A DNA stretch of 7,129 nt, taken from positions 1 to 7,129 of the forward strand of contig SBFZ01000243.1 of the NCBI GenBank assembly GCA_006227095.1, in the 5' to 3' direction. The notes under the pieces were generated by a model. The model saw only the letters and a list, made by a program, of their open reading frames with translations. It ran no database searches and was not told the DNA's origin. Positions 1 to 6,033 of this stretch are shown piece by piece. Source of the stretch: Bacteroidota bacterium (GTDB taxonomy: Bacteria > Bacteroidota > Bacteroidia > Bacteroidales > VadinHA17). Each line of letters begins with the position of its first letter. The first letter of the stretch is position 1. Position numbers and translations under genes: made by a program.

Positions 1-1205
1 GAGATAGACATGGCGAATACCAGGGCGGAAGCAAATGTGACAGGCATTGCTGCTGACAGACCTCCCAGGTCACTGATGTCATTCCTGCCAGTCTGTCTTT
101 CGATGGCACCGGCTGCCAGGAAGAGTCCGCTCTTGTAGGTTGCATGGTTGATCATATGAAAAAGACCGGCTACAACTCCCAGGATTGATCCTATTCCAAA
201 CCCAAGGATCATATAACCTACCTGGGAGACGGCATGATATCCCAGCAGGCGCTTGTAGTCGTGCTGCATCAGGGCCATCAGTACGGCAGTAATGATTGTG
301 AGTACTCCGGCAGACAGGAGAACAAGTTTCATCCCGTCACTCAGAACAAACATGTCACCTGTAATCCTGGCAAGGAAATATATACCCAGCAGTTTGTCCA
401 GTGAAGCCGGAAGGAGGGCTGATGATGTTGCCGGTGAATTCTCAGCGAAATCAGGCACCCATGTGTGGAACGGAAATGCCCCTGCCTTGGTGAAGCTGCC
501 AATCATAAGGGCGAGGAAGGCAGTAATATTCAGTATGTTGACAGTGTCAAGCGAGATGTTGTTGATGCTCAGTGTGTCAGTTAGTCTCCAGAGGAGGGCT
601 ATACCCAGCAGCATAAGGGTATCTGACGCCCCGATGAGTATCATGGTCTTTTTCGCGGCAGCTGAGCTTGCCTCATCCCTTCCGGGAATGAGCTTGTACA
701 GGGTGATTCCCAGTATTCCCCAGAAGATGACAAAGAGGATAAGGTTATCGGCGAGCACTGCCCCGTATGAACACCCCAGCGTAAGAAGGAACCAGGAATA
801 GAAATGGCTGACACGCCTTGATTTATTGTAAACCAGTGAATAAACCAGGATCAGAAGCGAAAGGACACTTATTGACAGCACTATCAGTTTGCTGAGGCCG
901 TCAACCGTGAAGGTCACGTACTCCCCGGCCTTCTGCAGGAGATCCAGGCTCATGAAAGTCATGCAACCCCTGATGATCAGGTCGCCCTGGGGCACCATCT
1001 GGGGCGCGGTTGACCAGAGGCCGACGGATATGTACCCCAGGTAAAGGGTCACGGCCAGGGCTGCCAGTCCCTTTGCAAGCTGGAACCTGTCAGGTATCAC
1101 AAACAGCAGCAGTGCCGCAGCCAGCGGGACTATAATCAGCATCTGCAGCAGCACGCATGCGGAATTCTCTGCCAGTATTACCAGTAACTCATTCATGACC
1201 TGCAT
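1..1205 (-). CDS. Proton-conducting membrane subunit of NuoL/HyfB/Mrp-antiporter family (3' end beyond window)
   Basis: Integral membrane subunit expected to carry ion translocation in the complex. Only the first 401 residues are here; the frame is still open at position 1, and family members usually run to roughly 500-650 residues. It is strongly hydrophobic, with about ten likely helices. Residues 236-252 (GSFTKAGAFPFHTWVPD) match the TM7 lysine region of NuoL (K229 equivalent here K240), 262-280 match the broken TM8 region, and 315-335 plus 350-382 (HDYKRLLGYH, INHATYKSG, DLGGL) are typical of the family. The TM5 glutamate of NuoL/M/N is replaced by glycine (W162-G163). Start: ATG at 1205 has AGGA at 1215-1212 six bases upstream, so it is preferred over the in-frame ATG at 1196. 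Either start overlaps the end of the large-subunit gene, suggesting translational coupling. Which antiporter-like paralogue this is (HyfB, HyfF or NuoL type) cannot be settled without the C terminus. Confidence 0.9.
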   Translation of the reverse strand, partial: MQVMNELLVILAENSACVLLQMLIIVPLAAALLLFVIPDRFQLAKGLAALAVTLYLGYISVGLWSTAPQMVPQGDLIIRGCMTFMSLDLLQKAGEYVTFTVDGLSKLIVLSISVLSLLILVYSLVYNKSRRVSHFYSWFLLTLGCSYGAVLADNLILFVIFWGILGITLYKLIPGRDEASSAAAKKTMILIGASDTLMLLGIALLWRLTDTLSINNISLDTVNILNITAFLALMIGSFTKAGAFPFHTWVPDFAENSPATSSALLPASLDKLLGIYFLARITGDMFVLSDGMKLVLLSAGVLTIITAVLMALMQHDYKRLLGYHAVSQVGYMILGFGIGSILGVVAGLFHMINHATYKSGLFLAAGAIERQTGRNDISDLGGLSAAMPVTFASALVFAMSI

Positions 1206-2394
1206 TTGATTTCCTGATTTCACCTGTTCTCTTCAGGGAGATATTGATAAGTTCATTTGCACTGAGGATCTTTTCTCCCGATGAAACATCATAGGCAGCG
1301 GCCATTCTTTCAGTGCAGCAGTAGCACGGGTCAACGGCGGCGAGTGAGATGGTGGCATCAGCAATGGTCTGACCGATGCATGATTTTTTAAACGTGGCAA
1401 TATTCGTATAGCTCGGGGCCCTTATCTTATGCCTGGCCGGTGAATTGGAGCCGTCAGAAACCACGAAGTGGAATACTTCTCCGCGGGGAGCCTCAGCGCG
1501 GCCGGTTCCTATTCCGGGGGGGATGTCATTAATCTTCAGAGCCACATTGCCCTCTTCCATCTTCTCAAGAGCGTCAATGCACTGTTCAATGATTGAGGCA
1601 GACTCGTACATCTCCAGGAGCCTGACTTCAGCCTTGGCAAAGACGTCTCCGGCCTGTGCCGTTATTACCTTCCAGTTTACGAGGGGATAGGCAGCATACG
1701 GATCGTCCCTCCTGACATCTATGTCAACTCCTGATGCCCTGGCAGTGGGGCCGACGGCTGCATAATCAAGAATATCCTGCCTGGAAAGAACCCCTACACC
1801 CTTTGTCCGTGCATGGATGACCGGGTCATCCATCACTGCTCCGGTCAGCAGGTCAACTTTTTTGCGAATTACAGACATCTCCTTCCTGATTGCCGGTATC
1901 TTGTGGTTCTCAATGTCACGCCTTACGCCACCCACCTTGAACATTGCATAGCTGTTCCTGTTGCCGGTGATCATCTCAAAGAGGTCCAGGACAGGTTCAC
2001 GATACTTCCAGGCCCACATGAACACAGTGTTGTACCCGAGGAAATGGCCTGCAAGACCTACCCAGAGAAGGTGACTGTGAATACGTTCCAGTTCGCCGAT
2101 GACTGACCTGATATATTTTGCCCTGTCTGTAATCTCAATGCCGGCAATCTCCTCAACGGCATTGGCAAAGGCGAACGGGTGAGATGTGGAGCAGATGCCG
2201 CATATACGTTCAACGAGGAAAAATACCTGGTCATACGTCTTTGATTCACTGAGCTTTTCTATGCCCCTGTGATTATACCCTGTCTCCCATTTGATGTCGG
2301 TGACTATTTCACCGTCACAGTACAGCTTGAACAGCTCAGGCTCTTCCTGCAGCGGGTGGTATGGTCCTATCGGTATCAGTGTCTTTCTGCCCAT
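1189..2394 (-). CDS. Group 4 [NiFe]-hydrogenase large subunit (EchE / HycE C-domain / NuoD-like)
   Basis: Catalytic subunit that would hold the NiFe(CN)2CO centre and interconvert H2 with protons and electrons on the cytoplasmic side. From ATG 2394 it is 401 residues. Both nickel motifs are intact: RICGICSTSH gives C65 and C68, and DPCYCCTER gives C357 and C360, with an extra cysteine at 359. This separates it from NuoD of respiratory complex I, which lacks these cysteines. EAPRGE (301-306) and the helical region after the first motif (GELERIHSH) are family features. After R363 come 38 more residues beginning with Met, comparable to the tail of HycE that a maturation protease removes. Start: the frame opens at ATG 2439, but that would overlap the NuoC-like gene by 32 nt and add 15 residues unlike the family; ATG 2394 begins at MGRKTLIPIGPYHP, the usual N terminus, 13 nt after the preceding stop. 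The 2439 start remains possible. Its last bases overlap the NuoL-like gene. Confidence 0.95.
   Translation of the reverse strand: MGRKTLIPIGPYHPLQEEPELFKLYCDGEIVTDIKWETGYNHRGIEKLSESKTYDQVFFLVERICGICSTSHPFAFANAVEEIAGIEITDRAKYIRSVIGELERIHSHLLWVGLAGHFLGYNTVFMWAWKYREPVLDLFEMITGNRNSYAMFKVGGVRRDIENHKIPAIRKEMSVIRKKVDLLTGAVMDDPVIHARTKGVGVLSRQDILDYAAVGPTARASGVDIDVRRDDPYAAYPLVNWKVITAQAGDVFAKAEVRLLEMYESASIIEQCIDALEKMEEGNVALKINDIPPGIGTGRAEAPRGEVFHFVVSDGSNSPARHKIRAPSYTNIATFKKSCIGQTIADATISLAAVDPCYCCTERMAAAYDVSSGEKILSANELINISLKRTGEIRKSNAGHE
1212..1215 (-). promoter_or_regulatory. Shine-Dalgarno AGGA deciding the start of the NuoL-like gene
   Basis: AGGA on the minus strand lies six bases before ATG 1205, inside the last codons of the large-subunit gene. 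The other in-frame ATG, at 1196, would have it 15 bases away and has only GCAGGTC immediately upstream. Confidence 0.5.
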
Positions 2395-2407
2395 TGTTTC
2401 CCGGGTG

Positions 2408-2845
2408 TTATTTGAACTCTTTCCTGTATGGGAAGACATCGTCAGCCCAGTTCCCTTCCGAGATCAGTTTCTCCTGGTTGGGGTGGTTGAGGAAGTTGAT
2501 TCCGAAAAGTTCGTGCATCTCCCTTTCAATCCAGTTTGAGGCGCTGAACATATTGGAAAGCGATTCAATATGTGGTTTATCACTGCTGAGGATCACATGA
2601 AGGCTTAGTATAATTCCGTCAGGGTCAAGGCTGAAGTGGTAGTAGATTTCGAATCCCCGTTTAGTATGCAGGGCTGAGGCAATTATGAACCTGTACCCTT
2701 CAGTTCTGTACAGGTATTCAGAGACGTTGAGGATGGCTGAAGGACTGATTGAAACGATGCCCCGTCTTCCCTCAGAGAGGTCGACCCCGAGGGTGTCACT
2801 GCTGAATTTCTCGGCCAGTTTGTTTATGACTTCATCTGTTTTCAT
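2408..2845 (-). CDS. NuoC-like subunit (EchD / HycE N-domain, 30 kDa subunit family)
   Basis: Small hydrophilic subunit (145 residues) of the peripheral arm; in complex I and group 4 hydrogenases NuoC-like proteins pack against the large and small subunits and carry no cofactor. The diagnostic stretch is W105-IEREMHELFGI-N117 followed by F118 and HPN, matching the complex I 30 kDa signature (W-x-E-R-E, D/E-x-F/L-G-I, G/N-H-P). It is shorter than most respiratory NuoC proteins and similar to the separate NuoC-like subunits of Ech-type enzymes. In HycE this domain is fused to the large subunit; here the two are separate genes 13 nt apart. ATG 2845 lies 7 nt after the TGA of the NuoB-like gene, with AAGGA about ten bases upstream. 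Confidence 0.9.
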   Translation of the reverse strand: MKTDEVINKLAEKFSSDTLGVDLSEGRRGIVSISPSAILNVSEYLYRTEGYRFIIASALHTKRGFEIYYHFSLDPDGIILSLHVILSSDKPHIESLSNMFSASNWIEREMHELFGINFLNHPNQEKLISEGNWADDVFPYRKEFK

Positions 2846-2852
2846 TCGGCTG

Positions 2853-3269
2853 TCATCCTTTTTTTCCTGCCAGTTTGACGATACCTGAAATTATTGCCTC
2901 CGGTTTTGGCGGGCAACCCGGGATATATGCATCAACCGGTATTATTTTGTCTACGGGTCCGGCGAAGGTATTTCCTTCGGCGAATATGCCCCCGGTACAT
3001 CCGCAAGCGCCTATTGCCACCACCAGGAGAGGCTTTGGTGCCTGATTGTACAGATCAAGGAGGCGGTCCTTGTCACGGCGGTTTATTGAACCGTTGACAA
3101 GGAGCACGTCAGCATGCCTGATACTGCCCACCAGCAGGATGCCGAACCGTTCGAGGTCGTGTCTCGGGGTAAGGCAGTCAATGATCTCGATATCACAGTT
3201 ATTGCATGATGCCCCACCGAAGTGAAAGACCCAGAGCGATTTCCTGAAGCAAAATTCCTTGAAGCCCAC
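2853..3269 (-). CDS. NuoB/EchC/HycG-like small subunit with proximal 4Fe-4S cluster (GTG start)
   Basis: Electron-transfer subunit that passes electrons to or from the NiFe site. From GTG 3269 it is 138 residues, close to the usual length of EchC/HycG. The four cluster cysteines are visible: C22 and C25 in GGASCNNCDIE, C89 in GACGCTGGIF, and C119 in IPGCPPKPE; C91 and C32 are additional. The acidic residue after C25 (D26-I-E28) and the GCPPKPE turn are typical of hydrogenase-type rather than respiratory NuoB. Start: the frame is open as far as ATG 3437, but that would overlap the NuoH-like gene by 157 nt and its 56 extra residues are merely that gene read in another frame. GTG 3269 is the only usable start near the family N terminus, 11 nt after the preceding TAA and preceded by AAGGA. 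Confidence 0.92.
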   Translation of the reverse strand: MGFKEFCFRKSLWVFHFGGASCNNCDIEIIDCLTPRHDLERFGILLVGSIRHADVLLVNGSINRRDKDRLLDLYNQAPKPLLVVAIGACGCTGGIFAEGNTFAGPVDKIIPVDAYIPGCPPKPEAIISGIVKLAGKKG

Positions 3270-3272
3270 GGT

Positions 3273-3277
3273 TCCTT
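3273..3277 (-). promoter_or_regulatory. Shine-Dalgarno AAGGA before the GTG start of the NuoB-like gene
   Basis: AAGGA follows a run of A just after the TAA of the NuoH-like gene and ends three bases before GTG 3269. The spacing is short, but it supports this start because no ATG or TTG codon lies in frame nearby. Confidence 0.45.
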
Positions 3278-3280
3278 TTT

Positions 3281-4210
3281 TTATAATCCGAATGCGGCCA
3301 GCACAATTGCAATCACCACAAGCAGGTTCATCCAGAGAAGGAAGAATGATGATGCCTGCCTGATCTTCAGCCTCGGGTTGGTATTCCTGATGAGTGTTAC
3401 CAGAAGCACTATTGCCACTATCTTGAGGATGAGCCACAGTATACCTGTTCCGTTGGTCATCCCGTTCATGAGGAGCGCAACAATAAAGGCCGGCAGAATG
3501 AACAGCATGATGTATTTTGCCAGCCTGATCATCGCATATGGAGGTCCTGAATACTCGATATATATGCCTGAAGCCAGTTCTGCTTCAGCCTCCGGCATGT
3601 CAAACGGAACCAGGCCAAGCTTGGCCTGGATACAGAATACGCCGGCTATGAAGAGAAGCACGCCTGAGATACTCCCGATAAACGGTGAGCCGGCCTGCTG
3701 TGCCGCAATGATACTGTCAAGGTCGAACTTCTGTCCGCTCTTCATTATCACGGCGGCCACAACAAGAAGAAAGGTGAGTTCATAGCTGATTATCAGCTTC
3801 ATCTCGCGTGAGGCACCCACGGCAGCCAGGGGGTTCCCTGATGCCAGGGAGCCAATGATATAGGAAAATGACGGCAGGGTGAGGAGATAGAAGATGACGA
3901 TGACGTCTCCCCTGAATCCTGTTTCGATGTTGAACAGTGGCAACAGGATAAACAGACCTGCCATTGCTGCTCCGAAGACAGCCAGGAGGGGTGCCAGCAG
4001 AAACACAAACCCTGAGCCCTGGGCAGGGAGTATTGTCTCCTTTACCAGCAGAAGCTTGAAAAAGTCATAGAATGGCTGCAGCAGTGGAGGACCTTTGCGG
4101 AACTGCACCCTGGCGGTAATCTTCCTGTCAAACCATGAGAGCAGGCCCCCGGCTGCTGCCATGAAGATCAACCCCGGAAAAACAAGGAAATAAAAGAGGT
4201 AAACCGCCAT
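3281..4210 (-). CDS. NuoH / HyfC / EchB-like membrane subunit
   Basis: Membrane subunit that anchors the peripheral arm and couples the redox reaction to the ion-translocating subunits. It has 309 residues and about eight hydrophobic helices (near 4-24, 68-92, 101-122, 138-156, 178-200, 228-246, 255-275, 288-306). The first loop FDRKITARVQFRKGPPLLQP (27-46) matches the conserved D/E-R-K-x-x-A-R-x-Q-x-R-x-G-P block, with the LLQPFYDFFKLL form typical of Ech/Hyf/Mbh rather than respiratory NuoH. GASREMKLIISYE (132-144) and PFDMPEAEAELASG with EYSGP (202-223) are the acidic loop near the quinone site in NuoH. The C-terminal RNTNPRLKIRQ (275-285) also fits. ATG 4210 is 11 nt after the previous stop and has AAGGGA six bases upstream, the best ribosome site in the operon. 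Confidence 0.95.
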   Translation of the reverse strand: MAVYLFYFLVFPGLIFMAAAGGLLSWFDRKITARVQFRKGPPLLQPFYDFFKLLLVKETILPAQGSGFVFLLAPLLAVFGAAMAGLFILLPLFNIETGFRGDVIVIFYLLTLPSFSYIIGSLASGNPLAAVGASREMKLIISYELTFLLVVAAVIMKSGQKFDLDSIIAAQQAGSPFIGSISGVLLFIAGVFCIQAKLGLVPFDMPEAEAELASGIYIEYSGPPYAMIRLAKYIMLFILPAFIVALLMNGMTNGTGILWLILKIVAIVLLVTLIRNTNPRLKIRQASSFFLLWMNLLVVIAIVLAAFGL

Positions 4211-4221
4211 ATGCTTTCCCT

Positions 4222-4713
4222 TTACTCTTTTTCAGTTACATACATATAATCCTTAATGAGCACCCTTTCATTGAGTTCCCAGATGTACTCATCAGGCTTT
4301 TCTCCCTCACTGGTGAACCTTGCCGTACCGGGAGGGCATGCTTCCACAAACTTCCTGGCCTCTTCATGATCATGAAGATCATAAAAGAGATCCTTGTTGC
4401 GATGATGCCTGAAGAAATCAGTCATTATCGTGCCGAAGGGACATATAGTCACGCACGATTTGCATGAGATACACAGGTTTGTATGCCTTTTTATGATACC
4501 CTCCCCGTCCTTCTCCAGCGCATCTGCAGGGCAGACGGCAATGCAGGGGGCATCTTCGCACCTGCGGCATGTAAACCTGAACAAAGCCAGTTCCCGTATT
4601 GACCTGAGCCCCCCGGTACTGCCCGGGACGGCACAAAGCGCCTCCGGCAGTTCCAGTGAGGGGTTGCGGATCATCGCTGCCCTCAGTTCAATCATATCTA
4701 TCAATACCTTCAT
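4222..4713 (-). CDS. Two-cluster 4Fe-4S ferredoxin-like hydrogenase subunit (HycB/HydN-related)
   Basis: Predicted electron carrier linking the HydB/HydG-like pair to the NuoB-like subunit; 163 residues, no signal peptide. Cysteines form CxxCxxxxCxxxCP (C49, C52, C57, C61) and CxxCxxCxxxCP (C81, C84, C87, C91), enough for two 4Fe-4S clusters. The first spacing is that of motif II, and the second that of motif III, in four-cluster proteins of the HycB/DmsB type. The N-terminal region has no motif I (only C27), and near the C terminus ACPPGTARF (C126) looks like the last Cys-Pro of a lost motif IV. ATG 4713 lies 12 nt after the TAG of the preceding gene and no clear Shine-Dalgarno is visible. 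The downstream half (100-125) is rich in His, Asp and Glu. The role as a bridging subunit is inferred from position. Confidence 0.9.
   Translation of the reverse strand: MKVLIDMIELRAAMIRNPSLELPEALCAVPGSTGGLRSIRELALFRFTCRRCEDAPCIAVCPADALEKDGEGIIKRHTNLCISCKSCVTICPFGTIMTDFFRHHRNKDLFYDLHDHEEARKFVEACPPGTARFTSEGEKPDEYIWELNERVLIKDYMYVTEKE
4361..4378. repeat. 18-bp perfect palindrome inside the ferredoxin gene
   Basis: TCTTCATGATCATGAAGA equals its own reverse complement, with no spacer; the flanking bases do not extend it. It encodes part of a Leu-His-Asp-His-Glu-Glu run, so codon composition may be the whole explanation. Confidence 0.5.
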
Positions 4714-4725
4714 CAGTCAACGGTT

Positions 4726-5181
4726 CTAAAGATTCAGCTGGTTCATGAGCTGGAACCTTGTGTCACTCAGCCGGTGAGAAATCGTCTGCGCAATCTTCGA
4801 CATGGTCTTGAAGCCAAAGTCGCAATCCTTCTCAATTTCCGCATCAAGCTTCCTGGCATCAATGGAAATGACTTTTGCCGGTGTTACGGCAATCACCCAT
4901 GCTGTGGAAATATACGGGTAGAAGACTGCTGACCATGAAAAGAGATGACCTTCCTCAATTGATCCAAGATGTATCCTCTTGTCGGGAGGCACCGTTATCC
5001 CCAGCGAGAGTGAGCCGGAGAGCAAAACGAAAACCTCTGAAAGCTCATCATACTGGTCAAAGATTATCTCCTTTACCCGGAACTCCCTTACAGAGGAGAT
5101 CGCGGCAATCTTACCGAGCTGTTCATCGGTATATTTTTCGAAGAACCTGATCTGTTTCAGGCTGTTGATTTCAACCGTCAT
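4726..5181 (-). CDS. Cyclic-nucleotide-binding-domain protein without DNA-binding domain (Crp N-domain-like)
   Basis: A 151-residue cytoplasmic protein that matches the beta-roll sensor half of Crp/Fnr proteins only. The N terminus (FFEKYTDEQLGKIAAI), the F41-DQYDELSEVFVLLSGSLSL strand pattern and the C-terminal amphipathic helix (about 120-145) are recognisable. A full Crp/Fnr regulator is about 210-240 residues with a C-terminal helix-turn-helix; here the protein stops after the dimerisation-type helix, so it should not bind DNA. The phosphate-binding cassette is altered: G78-H79 stands where Gly-Glu is usual, and S92-T93-A94 where Arg-Ser/Thr-Ala is usual, so classical cAMP binding is doubtful. 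It lies between the reductase and ferredoxin genes (16 and 12 nt gaps), suggesting a role in assembling or gating the electron-input arm. That role is inference; the ligand is unknown. No clear Shine-Dalgarno precedes ATG 5181. Confidence 0.85.
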   Translation of the reverse strand: MTVEINSLKQIRFFEKYTDEQLGKIAAISSVREFRVKEIIFDQYDELSEVFVLLSGSLSLGITVPPDKRIHLGSIEEGHLFSWSAVFYPYISTAWVIAVTPAKVISIDARKLDAEIEKDCDFGFKTMSKIAQTISHRLSDTRFQLMNQLNL

Positions 5182-5197
5182 GACATTGCCATTTATT

Positions 5198-6025
5198 TTA
5201 CTTCCAAATCTCCGGGCTGTGTTTTATCTCATTGTAGGTAAATACCGGCCCGTCCTTGCAGACGAAGAACTCGCCCATCATGCAGTGCCCGCACTTGCCC
5301 AGGCCGCATGACATGTTCTTTTCCATCGAGAGGTAGATCTGGTCATCGCGGTAACCCATCTCAAGAAGCCTTATGGTTCCGAATTTCATCATAATGGGCG
5401 GGCCGCAGACCACAGCAACAGAGTTGTCAATATTTACACGCACATTGTCAAGCAGTTTTGTTGCCACTCCCACGGGGCCGTCCCATTCATCATCGGTTAC
5501 ATCAACGGTCCTGTAGGCTTCAAACTTGTCAATGCTGTTAAGCCTGCTGAAAAGAGGCTTGTAGATGCAGTCAGCCGGCGTTTTGGACCCATAGCAGAGT
5601 ATCACTTTTTCCAGGTCGGCCTTCATATGCTCGAGGGTGAACAGGAGAGACCTGATGGGAGCGAGGCCGCAGCCTCCGCCGAGTATCAGTACCTCCTTCC
5701 CGCTGAACCGTGTTACCGGATAGCCTCTTCCGTACGGGCCCCTGATGCCCATTACAGCACCGGGCTTCAGTTCGTGCATTATTCCGGTGACGTAACCGGT
5801 CTTCATCACCGTTACCTCCAGCCTGTCAGTCACCAGCGGTGATGATGATGGTGTGAAAGGGGCTTCTCCCACACCCTCCACTGAGAGTTCAATGAATTGT
5901 CCTGTTCTGAAGATAAACTCTTCATCAGGGATCAGCACGAAGGTTTTGATCAGTGGAGACTCTTCAATGACCTCTTCGAGGGTTGCCCTGAGAGGCTTAT
6001 ATATATTATTGTGTTGACCGGCCAT
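5198..6025 (-). CDS. FAD/NAD(P)-binding oxidoreductase with 2Fe-2S centre (HydG / AsrB-like, sulfhydrogenase gamma family)
   Basis: Predicted diaphorase subunit moving electrons between NAD(P)H and iron-sulfur carriers; 275 residues, cytoplasmic. An N-terminal ferredoxin-reductase FAD barrel (about 10-105) contains GQFIELSVEG and EAPFTPSS (54-61), the HydG/AsrB/PyrK-type variant without the Arg of the plant-type FAD motif, then GPYGRGYP (97-103). The NAD(P) domain begins at GGGCGLAPIRSLL (116-128) and includes CGPPIMM (207-213). The C terminus carries a 2Fe-2S motif, C240-x4-C245-x2-C248-x7-C256, followed by DGPVF. Length and domain order match the gamma subunit of archaeal sulfhydrogenases and AsrB of anaerobic sulfite reductase. 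It follows the HydB-like gene by 8 nt, the usual pairing. NADH versus NADPH preference cannot be judged from what is visible. No strong Shine-Dalgarno is seen before ATG 6025. Confidence 0.93.
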   Translation of the reverse strand: MAGQHNNIYKPLRATLEEVIEESPLIKTFVLIPDEEFIFRTGQFIELSVEGVGEAPFTPSSSPLVTDRLEVTVMKTGYVTGIMHELKPGAVMGIRGPYGRGYPVTRFSGKEVLILGGGCGLAPIRSLLFTLEHMKADLEKVILCYGSKTPADCIYKPLFSRLNSIDKFEAYRTVDVTDDEWDGPVGVATKLLDNVRVNIDNSVAVVCGPPIMMKFGTIRLLEMGYRDDQIYLSMEKNMSCGLGKCGHCMMGEFFVCKDGPVFTYNEIKHSPEIWK

Positions 6026-6033
6026 ACTGATCG

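Noticed and set aside
292..801. Plus-strand open frame of 169 codons
   Set aside because: It lies entirely antisense to the NuoL-like gene, whose hydrophobic segments and family motifs are unmistakable; the plus-strand product resembles nothing.
1189..2394. Interpretation as NuoD of ordinary respiratory complex I
   Set aside because: All four nickel-binding cysteines are present, and there are no NuoE/F/G-like genes; the partner genes are of hydrogenase type.
3270..3437. N-terminal extension of the NuoB-like gene to ATG 3437
   Set aside because: It would overlap the NuoH-like gene by 157 nt, is out of line with family length, and its residues are a frame shadow of the conserved NuoH-like C terminus.
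4726..5181. Full Crp/Fnr transcription factor
   Set aside because: The product ends after the long helix at 151 residues and no helix-turn-helix is encoded before the stop or in the next frame.
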